Source of the DNA: Candidatus Nitrohelix vancouverensis
GTDB taxonomy: Bacteria > Nitrospinota > Nitrospinia > Nitrospinales > VA-1
Assembly (NCBI GenBank): GCA_015698305.1
Contig: CP048620.1
Span: 2,564,001-2,628,000 of the forward strand
Direction of reading: 5' to 3'
Length of the DNA stretch: 64,000 bases
The notes under the pieces are model-generated. The model did no database searches, had not been told where the DNA came from, and worked only from the letters and a program-made list of their open reading frames with translations. The first letter of the stretch is position 1. The number at the start of each line of letters is the position of its first letter. Position numbers and translations under genes: made by a program. Shown in pieces: positions 18,633 through 26,488 of this stretch.

Positions 18633-19526
18633 TCAACGTTTTTTGTGAATAATGTTGAGCGCACAGCGAAAACCGATATCGTTGAACCCTCTGGAAAATG
18701 GATGGCTCCTGTCGCGCCATCCTGACGTCATCGCGTGAATACTGTCCGACCAGGCGCCGCCCCGGCGCACTTTCATCTGTCCTCTGCGCGGACCCTTTGG
18801 ATTGTACATGATTTCGGGAAAACGATCATTGATAGTGAACCAGTCCGAGACCCATTCCCACATGTTACCAGCCATATCATACAGTCCATATTTATTTGGC
18901 GGATAACTACCGACAGAAGCTGTTTCATCACGAAGTTTCAAGCCCCCCCTCGCCTGCCCCTTTGTGACGTCAAATTGAGGTCCCCATGGAAATTCGCAAC
19001 CATTCCTTGCGCCTGCGGCTTTCTCCCACTGCGCCTCGCTGGGAAGGGTTTTGCCGATGAGATAACAATAGTCCGCCGCTTCATACCAACTGACTTTTGA
19101 AACGGGGCAATCATCACAGGAGGAAAATGGACTGCGGCGCAAGCGATGTTCTGGAACAACCTTCTCATAGAGCTTGTTTGTCACCTCATATTTATCGATA
19201 AAAAAAGCGTCCAGAACAACGTCATGTTCCGGGCCGCCATGCTGAATGCCGAATTGATTGCAACCCATCGTGAATTTTCCGGCAGGGATCAAGACCATAT
19301 TATAAATGATGTCCTGAGGTCCCGGTTCGGCCTGTTCGCCTAGAGGCTGTTCAGGTGAAACCTGTTCAGGTGAAACCTGTTCCTGCTCTTGCTGAGCCAA
19401 ATCTGCCAGGGCAAGCCCCGTCATACAAAAAACCGCCATCCATAGCGTTGCAATGCACGCAAGGAGGCGGTTTAGAAAAACAAACCTTGAAAGACCGTTC
19501 AAACTGATTTTTGTGGAAAGATTCAT
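18633..19526 (-). CDS. FGE/SUMF1-family exported protein
   Basis: A sulfatase-modifying-factor fold protein of about 297 residues. I start it at the ATG at 19526, which overlaps the metF stop as ATGA; a longer in-frame reading would run 114 bases into metF. A signal peptide (LLACIATLWMAVFCMTGLALA) leads to a linker with a duplicated VSPEQ unit, encoded by a 15-base tandem repeat near 19350-19380. The FGE domain follows from IPAGKFTMGCNQFG, with DKYEVTN, TLPSEAQWEKAAG, YDMAGNMWEWVSDWF, RRGGAWSD and GFNDIGFRC. Family members include formylglycine-generating enzymes and many non-catalytic binding proteins. No sulfatase gene is nearby, so a structural or binding role is as likely as catalysis. 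Confidence 0.83.
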   Translation of the reverse strand: MNLSTKISLNGLSRFVFLNRLLACIATLWMAVFCMTGLALADLAQQEQEQVSPEQVSPEQPLGEQAEPGPQDIIYNMVLIPAGKFTMGCNQFGIQHGGPEHDVVLDAFFIDKYEVTNKLYEKVVPEHRLRRSPFSSCDDCPVSKVSWYEAADYCYLIGKTLPSEAQWEKAAGARNGCEFPWGPQFDVTKGQARGGLKLRDETASVGSYPPNKYGLYDMAGNMWEWVSDWFTINDRFPEIMYNPKGPRRGQMKVRRGGAWSDSIHAMTSGWRDRSHPFSRGFNDIGFRCALNIIHKKR

Positions 19527-20404
19527 GGGCCGCCCTGCGATTGTTTCATCAAAGCCTCCATGATAGCCAGTGTCGCATTCGAACGGTTCAGCGTATAAAA
19601 GTGAATACCCGGAGCGCCGCCTTGCAATAAATCGGCGCATTGCTCAGTAGCAAACTCAACGCCAATCTGTCTCACAGCCTCGTCGTCATCCTGAACCTTT
19701 TCTAGTTTCGCCTGAAGGCTGTCAGGGATGCGTGTTTTACACATCTCAGTGATACGAATGATTTGTTTGAGATTCAAAATCGGCATGATGCCCGGGATGA
19801 TGGGAACCGTCACTCCGGCGCTACGCAAGCGTTTCACATAATCGAAATAATAGGAGTTATCAAAAAACAACTGAGTGACGATGAATTCGCCGCCCTGTGT
19901 AATTTTGTTTTTCAAATGCTCTGTATCCGTCTCCGCATCTGCGCACTCGGGGTGAACTTCTGGATAACCCGCAACGCCAATACAGAACGAAAAATCTTTT
20001 TTTATAAAGCCGACCAGTTCATTCGCATACTCAAAGCCATTAGTCGGTTTAACAAATTCTGTTTGACCCTGTGGAGGATCCCCTCTTAAAGCCAGAACAT
20101 TTTCCACGCCTTTGCTTTCAAGCAACTCCAGCACATCGCGAATCTCTTCAGCGCTATGACCGACACATGTCAGGTGAGCCATCGACTCAATCCCCACCTC
20201 GCTCTTGATGCGGGAAACCAGCTCGACCGTTTGAGCGCGGGAACTTCCGCCAGCGCCATAGGTGACAGAAACATAGGCCGGGTTCAAAGGCTTGAGTTTT
20301 TCTATCGTCTTGTAGAGCGTTTCAAATCCAGCGTCGTTTTTAGGAGGGAAAAATTCAAATGAAAAAGCGGGATGGGTCTGCTTGAGTATATCAATGATTT
20401 TCAT
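19523..20404 (-). CDS. metF: 5,10-methylenetetrahydrofolate reductase
   Basis: A flavin-dependent cytoplasmic enzyme that reduces methylene-tetrahydrofolate to methyl-tetrahydrofolate for methionine synthesis. The 293-residue TIM barrel shows FSFEFFPPKNDAG at the start, VSVTYGAGGSSR, THLTCVGHS-like sequence (AHLTCVGHSAEEI), LALRGDPPQG, the FAD/NADH block TQLFFDNSYYFDYV and PGIMPILNLKQI. Length is standard for bacterial MetF. It lies 78 bases after the Mrr-like gene and its stop is coupled to the FGE-like gene. ahcY, in the same methyl cycle, lies at 54.7 kb. Confidence 0.96.
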   Translation of the reverse strand: MKIIDILKQTHPAFSFEFFPPKNDAGFETLYKTIEKLKPLNPAYVSVTYGAGGSSRAQTVELVSRIKSEVGIESMAHLTCVGHSAEEIRDVLELLESKGVENVLALRGDPPQGQTEFVKPTNGFEYANELVGFIKKDFSFCIGVAGYPEVHPECADAETDTEHLKNKITQGGEFIVTQLFFDNSYYFDYVKRLRSAGVTVPIIPGIMPILNLKQIIRITEMCKTRIPDSLQAKLEKVQDDDEAVRQIGVEFATEQCADLLQGGAPGIHFYTLNRSNATLAIMEALMKQSQGGP

Positions 20405-20481
20405 GGAGGGGATTTTATCAAGCGGGAGCTTATATTACAATCACCCTTTCAGGGTTGCGTGTTCTTTAATACTCAGAAATA

Positions 20482-20976
20482 TCAGTATATTTCGAAACGT
20501 TTCAGATAGGTGAGGAATTGTAAGACGTCAACCAGTTCCACCGGTTCTTCATCGACAACGTTCATGGCATCAGCGGAAAAATAACCGGTTGTGATGAGGA
20601 TACCGCGGCTCGCGCCTTCGCCTTTAACCGTATCGATGAAACCTTTAACCTTGATGGAGTCCACGGTATTATTATAAGGATTGATGATACAAAGTCCGAG
20701 ATAGACGCCGCCTATGACCGGAGTTTCATCCTGCATCGCGATTTCCAGCTCACTATCACTGGCCCAAACAGAATGTCGGTATTCCAGGTTGAATTTTTCA
20801 AGAAACTCGATGCACTTGCTCTTGAATTCATCGGGATCGATGAGATATACAGGCTTATCATCCGGATTATCGAAATGAACTTTATCCGGTGGCGGGGGTG
20901 GAGACGTATTTTTCAGGAACACAATTAAAACAATGCCGATCGCGAATGCGACAAAAGCTATAATAAAGATTCCCAC
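20482..20976 (-). CDS. Membrane-anchored protein with degenerate Mrr-like nuclease fold
   Basis: I do not recognise a named family. The 164-residue product has one N-terminal membrane helix (IIAFVAFAIGIVLIVFL), a proline run, and a cytoplasmic domain. The C-terminal half resembles the Mrr/restriction-endonuclease fold: a strand plus GFIDTVKGEGASRGILITTG, followed by YFSADAMNV. The position where Mrr enzymes carry the catalytic QxK reads LCIINPYNN, without Lys, so cleavage activity is unlikely. The start is GTG, directly after the stop of the 60-residue gene, implying coupling. It is the last gene of the bc-complex block, so an assembly or regulatory role in that complex is possible but unproven. 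Confidence 0.6.
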   Translation of the reverse strand: MGIFIIAFVAFAIGIVLIVFLKNTSPPPPPDKVHFDNPDDKPVYLIDPDEFKSKCIEFLEKFNLEYRHSVWASDSELEIAMQDETPVIGGVYLGLCIINPYNNTVDSIKVKGFIDTVKGEGASRGILITTGYFSADAMNVVDEEPVELVDVLQFLTYLKRFEIY

Positions 20977-21159
20977 TTATTTGATCATTTCATCCCAGAT
21001 TTTTTCTTTCTTGTTTTCCTTAATCAGCTTGTCGTGTTTGATCATTTGCTTCACTGCAATCCAAGTGACCCAACCAACAAACAGCAACATGGTTCCAATA
21101 GGAATGTTATCAGGTTTCGTTGCGATCAACAAAAAATTTTCAAGGCCGGAATTTTCCAT
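20977..21159 (-). CDS. 60-residue single-helix membrane protein of bc operon
   Basis: A small protein with one predicted membrane helix (IPIGTMLLFVGWVTWIAVKQ) and a highly charged C-terminal tail (KLIKENKKEKIWDEMIK). An AGGTGA ribosome site lies 7 bases before the ATG. It sits 76 bases after the multiheme cytochrome gene and its stop directly abuts the next gene's GTG start. Small one-helix subunits are common in bc and b6f complexes, so an accessory subunit is plausible; sequence alone does not prove it. Confidence 0.6.
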   Translation of the reverse strand: MENSGLENFLLIATKPDNIPIGTMLLFVGWVTWIAVKQMIKHDKLIKENKKEKIWDEMIK

Positions 21160-21235
21160 GGAAGTTCACCTAACATATATTTGTTAATCGGCGGGGCGAA
21201 ATCGCCCCGCCATTTCAGTTTAAGAAGGAAGAAAC

Positions 21236-23977
21236 TTACTCGTCCTCTTCCTCTTCATCATCTTCGTCATCATCCTCTGAGGCGCCATCCGAACCACCGC
21301 CCTCAAAGAAATCATCATCCTCTTCTTCATCTTCATCAACTTCTTCAACTTCTCCAAGTACCAGAGAGTTATCATAATCGGGATTATTATAGCCGACAAT
21401 GAAGTCCGTGATCGCGTTCACCTGTTGATCCACCGAGCCAATTGTTTTCAGCTCTCTGAACTTGGTTTTCACGACCAGCTTGCCCTCTTCTTCGTCCCAA
21501 TGGTTTGGCATTTTCGTCCATGGAATCAAGCTCTGAGTCTCCTTCATCCATTTCGGAATCCATTCCTGTTTCAACCGGGAGCTGGCAATCTTGAAGGAGA
21601 TACCCTTCGCGCCGTCGTCATGGCATTTTCCACAATCCATATAATTCACGACTTTAACACCCGTCTGAACTTTTTCAACAGGCTTGGCGATGTTCAGGCC
21701 TTCTTCATATTTAATTTTCTCAGGCGACAAGGCTTCAAAATAAGCCGTCAGCTCTTGAATCTCCTTGTCACTGAATGAGAAGGTCGGCATCTTGACATCC
21801 ACCCAGGTGCGAACCGGAGTCGGATTTTTCAGGAATGAGAAAATCCAGGACGGCTTGATTCTTTCGCCCACATGGTAATCGCCATGCTCCAATGGAGGCG
21901 GATACTGAACCGTTCCTTTAAGATATTTCTGAATATATCCGCCCTCGCCTTCAACATGATGACAGCCTTTACAGTTATAGCGATCAATCAACCGACGCCC
22001 TGTTTCCAGAGCCTGTTCGCGCGCAGTCATGATATCCTGATATTTATCAGGAACCTTGCTACCATTGAAGCCGCGTAGCAGAACAACTAAAGCATTAATC
22101 TCGTCATCAGACAAATGAAAGTTCGGCATCTTGTCCAAAACGCGCTCGGTGCGGAAAGAGGTCGGCTCTTTCAGTTTAGTCCTCACCCAGTTATCCCAGG
22201 TATGGGGGATATGGGTATCGCCAAACTCTAACTCGGCAACCATTTTACGACCGAAGGACGACAACTCGGGCGCTATGCGTCCCTCGCTATCCATGCCGTT
22301 GACATCGTGGCAAGCAAAACAACCGCGTCCACGCACCAGCTTTTCACCGTAAGCGACTAACTCAGGATTCCTGGCTCGTTTCTCCAGTTCCCGGTCGCGG
22401 ATTCGATCTTTCCCATCGAGAAGGTAAGCGGCAATATCTGCCCCTTCACTCTCTGAAAGACGAAGGTCTGGCATTTCACTCCCAGGATTGTAGGAATGGG
22501 GACTCGATATCCAATTCACCAGCCAGCGCGGTCGTACTTTCGTTCCCACATTAGTCAAGTCTGGAGCATGTTTCTCGCCCTCGCCCTTGAATTGATGACA
22601 AGCCTGACAGCCAACGCTTTCAAATAATTTCTTACCGTTGGCGGCATCGCCCGGCGGCAAATCATTATTGTATTTAAAATCCTTGTCGGAGGACTCAACC
22701 AGATACGCGGTGATTGCAAGAGCGTCCTTATCATTCAGCTCAAAATCAGGCATTCGGGTTTCTGGCAGATAATTTTTTGGATTCTTGACCCAATCGTAAA
22801 TCCAAGCCGCGCCGACTTTCCATTTAATGCGTCTCAGGCTCGGACCGACTTTAGGCTCTTTCTCAAACCCTTCCGCCAAATGACATCCATGACAACCCAG
22901 CTTTTGAAATATTTTCTTACCCTTGTTGAGCATCGGGGCGCCTTCCAACTGCATTACGCCATCATGGCAGTTGCGGCAATTGCTTTGCATCTGATCGCCC
23001 AATAAAATCGGCTCATTGACTTCGCGAGTCTGATCCATTTCATGATGCGAACCATGCGCGTCTTCAACAGGGGCCGTCGCGGTTCCCTGACCCAGATGAC
23101 ACCATGTACAGCCCGTTCGTTCAGGCGGATGTTTTTTGATCAGAATTTCAAGATTGGGGTGTGTCTTGAGCGGTTCCTTGAATTCTTCATAATAAGGATC
23201 TTTATAGGAGACATGACAGGTCATACAACGATCAACCCGATAAACAATCTCGCTGAAATTGTTTATGGAAAATCCTGGAATCACTGTTTGCAAAATTTCC
23301 GCAGGGCGCCACATCAGATTGAAGGGACGATAATAGTCCATTTTCTGCTCTATGATTGCGCGACTGCTCACCAAAGAACGCAGTTCTTTTTCAAGATTGA
23401 CGCTTTTAGCCTTAAACTCCATTAATGCCGCTTCAGCTTTATCGAGAATTTCCTGCTTTTCAGCAATGAGAGGATCGTATTCTCTAACCTTTTCCTCTAG
23501 TTCCTCCAGCTTGGCTTTTTCGACATCATAATTCCTGCCCTCGTGCATGGCCTTTTTAAAATAATAATAGGCTTCATCCACGCGGCTTCCAGCAAATTTC
23601 TTCTGCTCTTTCTCTTCATCCAAATGGATTTGCGCTTCCAAAGCCGCTTCGGACAAGGCCTGATAAGCCTCTGAAGACTCCAGCCGTTGAGCCTCTCCCG
23701 CCAATTGCGTTTGAATCTCTATTTCTTTGGCGGCTATCTTATCATTTGTCTCTTTCCATTCTACCCGGGCGCGCTGATATTGAGTTTTATGGTACTCTTC
23801 CTGATAGGTTTTAAAACCTCTGCGCGCAAACTCATCATCCCAAAACGCCCACACAGTTACGAGCAGGAGCGCCCCCGACATAAGGAAAAACAAAAAGCTG
23901 TAGGAAACCTCTTCATCAATAAAAGGTTTTTCTTCAGGATTCGCTTCGTTCGTATCTTCTTGTTCTTTTTCGCTCAA
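21236..23977 (-). CDS. Membrane-anchored octaheme cytochrome c subunit of bc complex
   Basis: A 913-residue c-type cytochrome with eight CxxCH heme sites, at residues 251, 290, 334, 362, 457, 553, 669 and 782. The first three form a compact N-terminal multiheme region. The last five each sit in a monoheme cytochrome c-like module with a downstream Met in an MP motif (near 409, 502, 617, 730 and 823), suggesting His/Met ligation. One membrane helix (about 26-46) and a long charged coiled coil (60-210) precede the hemes, so the protein is anchored and periplasmic. The last 40 residues are almost all Asp/Glu. The start is TTG with an AAGG upstream. It follows Rieske, cytochrome b and subunit IV and should carry electrons out of the quinol site, replacing cytochrome c1/f. 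Confidence 0.85.
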   Translation of the reverse strand: MSEKEQEDTNEANPEEKPFIDEEVSYSFLFFLMSGALLLVTVWAFWDDEFARRGFKTYQEEYHKTQYQRARVEWKETNDKIAAKEIEIQTQLAGEAQRLESSEAYQALSEAALEAQIHLDEEKEQKKFAGSRVDEAYYYFKKAMHEGRNYDVEKAKLEELEEKVREYDPLIAEKQEILDKAEAALMEFKAKSVNLEKELRSLVSSRAIIEQKMDYYRPFNLMWRPAEILQTVIPGFSINNFSEIVYRVDRCMTCHVSYKDPYYEEFKEPLKTHPNLEILIKKHPPERTGCTWCHLGQGTATAPVEDAHGSHHEMDQTREVNEPILLGDQMQSNCRNCHDGVMQLEGAPMLNKGKKIFQKLGCHGCHLAEGFEKEPKVGPSLRRIKWKVGAAWIYDWVKNPKNYLPETRMPDFELNDKDALAITAYLVESSDKDFKYNNDLPPGDAANGKKLFESVGCQACHQFKGEGEKHAPDLTNVGTKVRPRWLVNWISSPHSYNPGSEMPDLRLSESEGADIAAYLLDGKDRIRDRELEKRARNPELVAYGEKLVRGRGCFACHDVNGMDSEGRIAPELSSFGRKMVAELEFGDTHIPHTWDNWVRTKLKEPTSFRTERVLDKMPNFHLSDDEINALVVLLRGFNGSKVPDKYQDIMTAREQALETGRRLIDRYNCKGCHHVEGEGGYIQKYLKGTVQYPPPLEHGDYHVGERIKPSWIFSFLKNPTPVRTWVDVKMPTFSFSDKEIQELTAYFEALSPEKIKYEEGLNIAKPVEKVQTGVKVVNYMDCGKCHDDGAKGISFKIASSRLKQEWIPKWMKETQSLIPWTKMPNHWDEEEGKLVVKTKFRELKTIGSVDQQVNAITDFIVGYNNPDYDNSLVLGEVEEVDEDEEEDDDFFEGGGSDGASEDDDEDDEEEEDE

Positions 23978-24063
23978 TGGACAAGACCTTAAATCATGTT
24001 TGTTGAATAGTCACGTAACGCAACGTCAGCCCTCAGGGCATCAAAACAATGCGAAACAATTAT

Positions 24064-24816
24064 CTAGACATTGAACCAGGGAGTCACCCACACATACTTG
24101 ATGTTGAAGGCCAACCTCAGCACAATCTTTATGACGATCCCGATCATAATGAGAATCAATTGGATTTTTATAAACATCCTCATGAGCCCCACTGATTTGA
24201 TCGCCTTTCTTTCCATAAAAAAGTAGGCCGCTGTTCCGACCGCAAAATAGCCGCAAACAACCACCCCGCCAAACAACATCGCCATATTGTAGGAACGGAC
24301 CCCAAAGGCATAGGGCAAGTCCACACTGACCAAGGCTACAACCTTATGCGGGTCCCAATATTGCCAGGGCATGAACAGGTTCCAGCCAGGGCCGCGAAGG
24401 AATACACCCATGATGATCAAGGCGATCCACAAAACCAAAAAACCAAACAGATACACCCAAATTGCGACTTTTCGCTCGGTGTAGGTGTAATAGCCATTTC
24501 CCTTAGGGTTTACATCTAAGTAGGGAATCAGCATCAACCCGACAATGATCAAAACTGGCGCGACAACGCCTGCAAACCAGGGATCGAAATAAACGAGAAT
24601 ATCCTGCAATCCCAGGAAGTACCAAGGCGCCTTGGAGGGGTTGGGGGTTTTGGTCGGATTGGCCGCTTCTTCCAGCGGCGCATCAATCATTATCGACCAG
24701 ACCGTCAGGCCCAGAATAACGATTATAGCGCACATGAATTCCAACCTTACCAAATAGGGCCAGACATGGACCTTCTCGGGGGTTGCTTCAGGATTTTTTC
24801 TTGGCGCTACAGCCAT
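24064..24816 (-). CDS. Cytochrome b C-terminal part (subunit IV-like)
   Basis: A 250-residue membrane protein equivalent to the C-terminal half of cytochrome b, or subunit IV of b6f complexes. The quinol-site motif region reads NPSKAPWYFLGLQDIL, where the classical PEWY becomes APWY. About five helices are predicted (near 28-47, 80-100, 120-145, 178-198 and 215-238), more than the three of plastid subunit IV. It lies between the cytochrome b gene (55-base gap) and the octaheme cytochrome gene. With the split cytochrome b it defines a b6f-like rather than bc1-like gene organisation. Confidence 0.88.
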   Translation of the reverse strand: MAVAPRKNPEATPEKVHVWPYLVRLEFMCAIIVILGLTVWSIMIDAPLEEAANPTKTPNPSKAPWYFLGLQDILVYFDPWFAGVVAPVLIIVGLMLIPYLDVNPKGNGYYTYTERKVAIWVYLFGFLVLWIALIIMGVFLRGPGWNLFMPWQYWDPHKVVALVSVDLPYAFGVRSYNMAMLFGGVVVCGYFAVGTAAYFFMERKAIKSVGLMRMFIKIQLILIMIGIVIKIVLRLAFNIKYVWVTPWFNV

Positions 24817-24871
24817 ATAATTTTCCCTTTCAAATTCAAATCTAATTGATTAGCGTGTCACGGAAAACAGC

Positions 24872-25702
24872 TTAGAGAGGTCCCGATATCCCGCCGTCTT
24901 TTCGAATTCGCCAAAAGTGAACGATCATCAAGCCCCCTGCCACCAGCGGGATGAAAATACAGTGCAAAACATAGAACCGCAACAGCGCAGGCGGCCCTAC
25001 CAGACTGCCGCCAATGAGGACGGAGCGGGCGTCATAACGCGGCGTCACGCCGACGTATTCAGCGAATGGCCCTTCATGACCAAGGAACGGGGTTGCTCTG
25101 GCCATGTTCGTACCAACGGTAACAGCCCACATTGCCAACTGATCCCAAGGCAACAGATAGCCGGTAAAACTCAACAAGAGAGTGAAGGTCACCAGGAACA
25201 CCCCGATCACCCAGTTGAATTCACGCGGCGGCTTGTACGAACCTGTCAAAAAGACACGAAACATGTGAAGCCAAACGGTGATGACCATGGCATGAGCGGC
25301 CCAGCGATGCATATTCCTCATAAGCATGCCAAAAGGGACGTCATATTGCAGGTATTTCATGTCGTAATAGGCATATTCCCCTACAGGACGGTAATAAAAC
25401 ATCAAAATCACGCCCGTGACGATCGTGGAAAGGAACAACAAAAAGGTGATCCCCCCCATACACCAGGTAAATTTGATACGAAGCGCATGGCGATGCATTT
25501 TGACTGGATGCAAATGCAACCAGACGTTACTTGCTATCTGCAAAACGCGGTTTCGAGGGGTATCAGCATAACCATGCCGGAACGTCGAGGTCCAGACTTG
25601 CGACTCGGTGATTTGCTTGGAAATATCCTTGAAGATTTCCCCGCTTTTCACCTTCGCCATCAATTCTGCAATGCTAGGAATCTCGGGTACTTTATTAGCC
25701 AA
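24872..25702 (-). CDS. Cytochrome b N-terminal part (b6-like) with candidate heme-ci cysteine
   Basis: The 276-residue, four-helix heme b subunit of a quinol:cytochrome oxidoreductase. The heme-ligand pairs are His132/His146 (14 apart) and His247/His262 (15 apart, the b6-type spacing). [13 protein letters not shown] matches the b6 Qo-site region. Cys81, in WCMGGIT, aligns with the Cys35 of b6 (YCLGGIT) that covalently holds the extra heme ci/cn at the Qi site, so this protein may carry three hemes. The start is TTG, preceded by GGAGG about nine bases upstream. It is gene two of the bc operon. Confidence 0.92.
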   Translation of the reverse strand: MANKVPEIPSIAELMAKVKSGEIFKDISKQITESQVWTSTFRHGYADTPRNRVLQIASNVWLHLHPVKMHRHALRIKFTWCMGGITFLLFLSTIVTGVILMFYYRPVGEYAYYDMKYLQYDVPFGMLMRNMHRWAAHAMVITVWLHMFRVFLTGSYKPPREFNWVIGVFLVTFTLLLSFTGYLLPWDQLAMWAVTVGTNMARATPFLGHEGPFAEYVGVTPRYDARSVLIGGSLVGPPALLRFYVLHCIFIPLVAGGLMIVHFWRIRKDGGISGPL

Positions 25703-25787
25703 AACAAAAATCCTCCAAAAATTCAGCCGCCACCAGGGACGGCAGAAGGAAAGTTATAAAATCAGTGTAAAGATGCAAGCCCTGATA

Positions 25788-26351
25788 TCAGATCAGAAAT
25801 TTAGACCCCGGGTCGCCCCATTGGCCCTTTTCATATAGAAATTTCTTGCTCTTATCGATGATCAATTGCCCATCGGGCGCCAATGCAATTTTCAGGCGCT
25901 CCAACGGACGGGGAGCAGGACCTTCAAAATGCATTCCCTCTCGGGTGAACCCGCTACCATGGCAAGGACATTTATATTTATTCTCGGATCGCAACCAACG
26001 AGGCGTACAGCCCAAGTGAGTGCAGAGAGCAAAAATCGCATAAATCCCTTCATCGTCGCGAACAATCCAAACGCGCTGGTCATTCACCCATTTAGTGCTC
26101 ACTTCTCCGACGGTATAATCCATCGGGTTTCCCGCTTTAAAAATCGGCGACGGCTCAAACAGCACGCGGGGAAACAGTAGCCGCGTAAAGTACAGCGACG
26201 ACAATCCCACGGCGCCAAGAAAGCTGGCCCAGCCTGCATAAGAAAAGAAATCCCTGCGGGACCAGAGCGTATCTACCTGTTCTTCTTTTTTATCTTTCGA
26301 TCCCGCCTTACCGGCTGGTGTCGCTTTGCTTACCGCTTTGGCCTGAGCCAT
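25788..26351 (-). CDS. Rieske iron-sulfur protein of bc/b6f-like complex
   Basis: A 187-residue Rieske subunit that takes the first electron from quinol. The cluster motifs are CTHLGC (Cys110, His112, disulfide Cys115) and CPCHGSGF (Cys128, Cys130, His131). A twin-arginine motif, SRRDFFSYAG (residues 31-40), followed by a hydrophobic helix indicates Tat-dependent insertion with the helix kept as an anchor. A Lys/Ala-rich N-terminal tail of 30 residues precedes it. It is the first gene of the operon and has a candidate promoter just upstream. Confidence 0.94.
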   Translation of the reverse strand: MAQAKAVSKATPAGKAGSKDKKEEQVDTLWSRRDFFSYAGWASFLGAVGLSSLYFTRLLFPRVLFEPSPIFKAGNPMDYTVGEVSTKWVNDQRVWIVRDDEGIYAIFALCTHLGCTPRWLRSENKYKCPCHGSGFTREGMHFEGPAPRPLERLKIALAPDGQLIIDKSKKFLYEKGQWGDPGSKFLI

Positions 26352-26442
26352 AATAAACTCCCAATTTTCATACTTTTGAAAATCTTCGCAACCTCTTCAA
26401 GAGGCTCGAAAAGCGTATGGTTTCCCCATTTGAGGAAGTTGG

Positions 26443-26471
26443 TTTTTAACATAATTGAGAAAACGAGTCAA
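26443..26471 (-). promoter_or_regulatory. Candidate sigma-70 promoter of bc operon
   Basis: On the - strand TTGACT (26466-26471) is followed after 17 bases by TAAAAA (26443-26448), about 90 bases upstream of the Rieske start. The presumed leader contains a small inverted repeat CCTCTT-c-AAGAGG at 26392-26404. The -35 is good and the -10 is moderate. Confidence 0.4.
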
Positions 26472-26488
26472 GACAAGAAGTTTATCGT

